DNA from: Bdellovibrionia bacterium
GTDB taxonomy: Bacteria > Bdellovibrionota > Bdellovibrionia > Bdellovibrionales > JAGQZY01
NCBI GenBank assembly: GCA_030424665.1
Contig: JAUHWN010000021.1
Coordinates: forward strand, 1-38,075
Direction: 5' to 3'
DNA length: 38,075 nt
Below, piece by piece: positions 37,494-38,075 of this stretch (its first letter is position 1; each line of letters starts with the position of its first letter). Below the pieces are notes generated by a model. That model saw only the letters and a list, made by a program, of their open reading frames with translations, did no database searches and was not told the origin of the DNA. Both the position numbers and the translations under genes were made by a program.

Positions 37494-38075
37494 TCAATTC
37501 TCGTTAGCACCACCTACCACCGATGCTAATCGACGATCAGCTCCTACAATATCATCTTGCCCAAGGCGTTCACGAATAGGCCGCAAAATCGACCCAAAGT
37601 TATCGGCCAATCGATTAGCCAAAACTCCTGCAAATGGCCCACTAATATTTCCAACGATATCGGTATCGTTAGTCGTGTATTCATCGTGCTGATAAACAGC
37701 GACAAGATTGCTCTCTTCACTGTTTGTACAATCGAGATCCCTTATCAGGGTTAAAGAAGAAGCTTCATCCACTCGATAGTTTCCAGAAAAATTAACCAAG
37801 GTCGTTAGTAGGCCATAGGACTGACGACCATTTGCCTCTGGAACTGGTACCAGTTCGTGCATGAAGAATAGACACTCGCCGCCTTCAGTTGTACAGCGCT
37901 TTACAAAGTAGCGCTTTCCAACCTGCATTCCTTCAGAACGGACTACGGCTTCTTGCCCACCTCCTGAAGTATCGCCACTTGGAACGGCGAATACAACTGG
38001 ATAATCGTAACCTTCAGGTGGATTCAGAAGTTCGGTCGTAATTGCTCGAGCGACCGCCTCGGCTGAACCACCATC
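37494..38075 (-). CDS. Partial CDS, unknown function, extends past the window end
   Basis: Frame of ORF 37494-37928 stays open upstream: DGGSAEAVARAITTELLNPPEGYDYPVVFAVPSGDTSGGGQEAVVRSEGMQVGKRYF... Confidence 0.7.
   Translation of the reverse strand, partial: DGGSAEAVARAITTELLNPPEGYDYPVVFAVPSGDTSGGGQEAVVRSEGMQVGKRYFVKRCTTEGGECLFFMHELVPVPEANGRQSYGLLTTLVNFSGNYRVDEASSLTLIRDLDCTNSEESNLVAVYQHDEYTTNDTDIVGNISGPFAGVLANRLADNFGSILRPIRERLGQDDIVGADRRLASVVGGANEN

Noticed and set aside
1-38075. CRISPR arrays, tRNA/rRNA genes, retrons, toxin-antitoxin or phage-defence islands
   Set aside because: Looked for spaced direct repeats, cloverleaf-like sequences and hallmark domains; none recognised by eye. tRNAscan-SE, CRISPR finders and Infernal/Rfam would be needed to confirm absence.

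Overview
This looks like a mostly chromosomal, housekeeping-rich window. Gene content (short flagellins, many lipoproteins, fused IS1-like transposase) suggests a Bdellovibrionota-like or deltaproteobacteria-like genome, but that placement is inference. Recognisable genes are glmS, glmU, an MpaA-like M14 amidase, a sensor kinase, an NtrC-type regulator, purD, an SDR-fold protein, a MaoC-like dehydratase, an HD phosphohydrolase, thyA-folA, two tandem flagellins, pckA, a FecR-domain/putative beta-barrel protein, ubiB-like, rnr, trmO-like, a 2OG-Fe(II) oxygenase, a VWA lipoprotein, and a PLA2-like plus His-box hydroxylase pair. One complete IS1-like element (28099-29275) and the edge of a second, inverted, diverged copy (1-226) are present. 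I did not find a CRISPR array, an RNA gene or a recognisable defence island. The most interesting signals are structural: (i) a perfect 11-bp hairpin presenting the transposase start codon in its loop, kept in both IS copies although the loop has diverged; (ii) a ~150-nt imperfect hairpin inside the IS; (iii) an elaborate flagellin control region with sigma28-like promoters, duplicated Shine-Dalgarno/GGA motifs, a 4-codon mini-ORF containing the flagellin SD, and a strong hairpin whose arm is complementary to the downstream leader; (iv) two unannotated small membrane-protein ORFs; (v) an SDR-fold protein lacking all canonical catalytic residues. All comparisons were made by eye; no searches were run.
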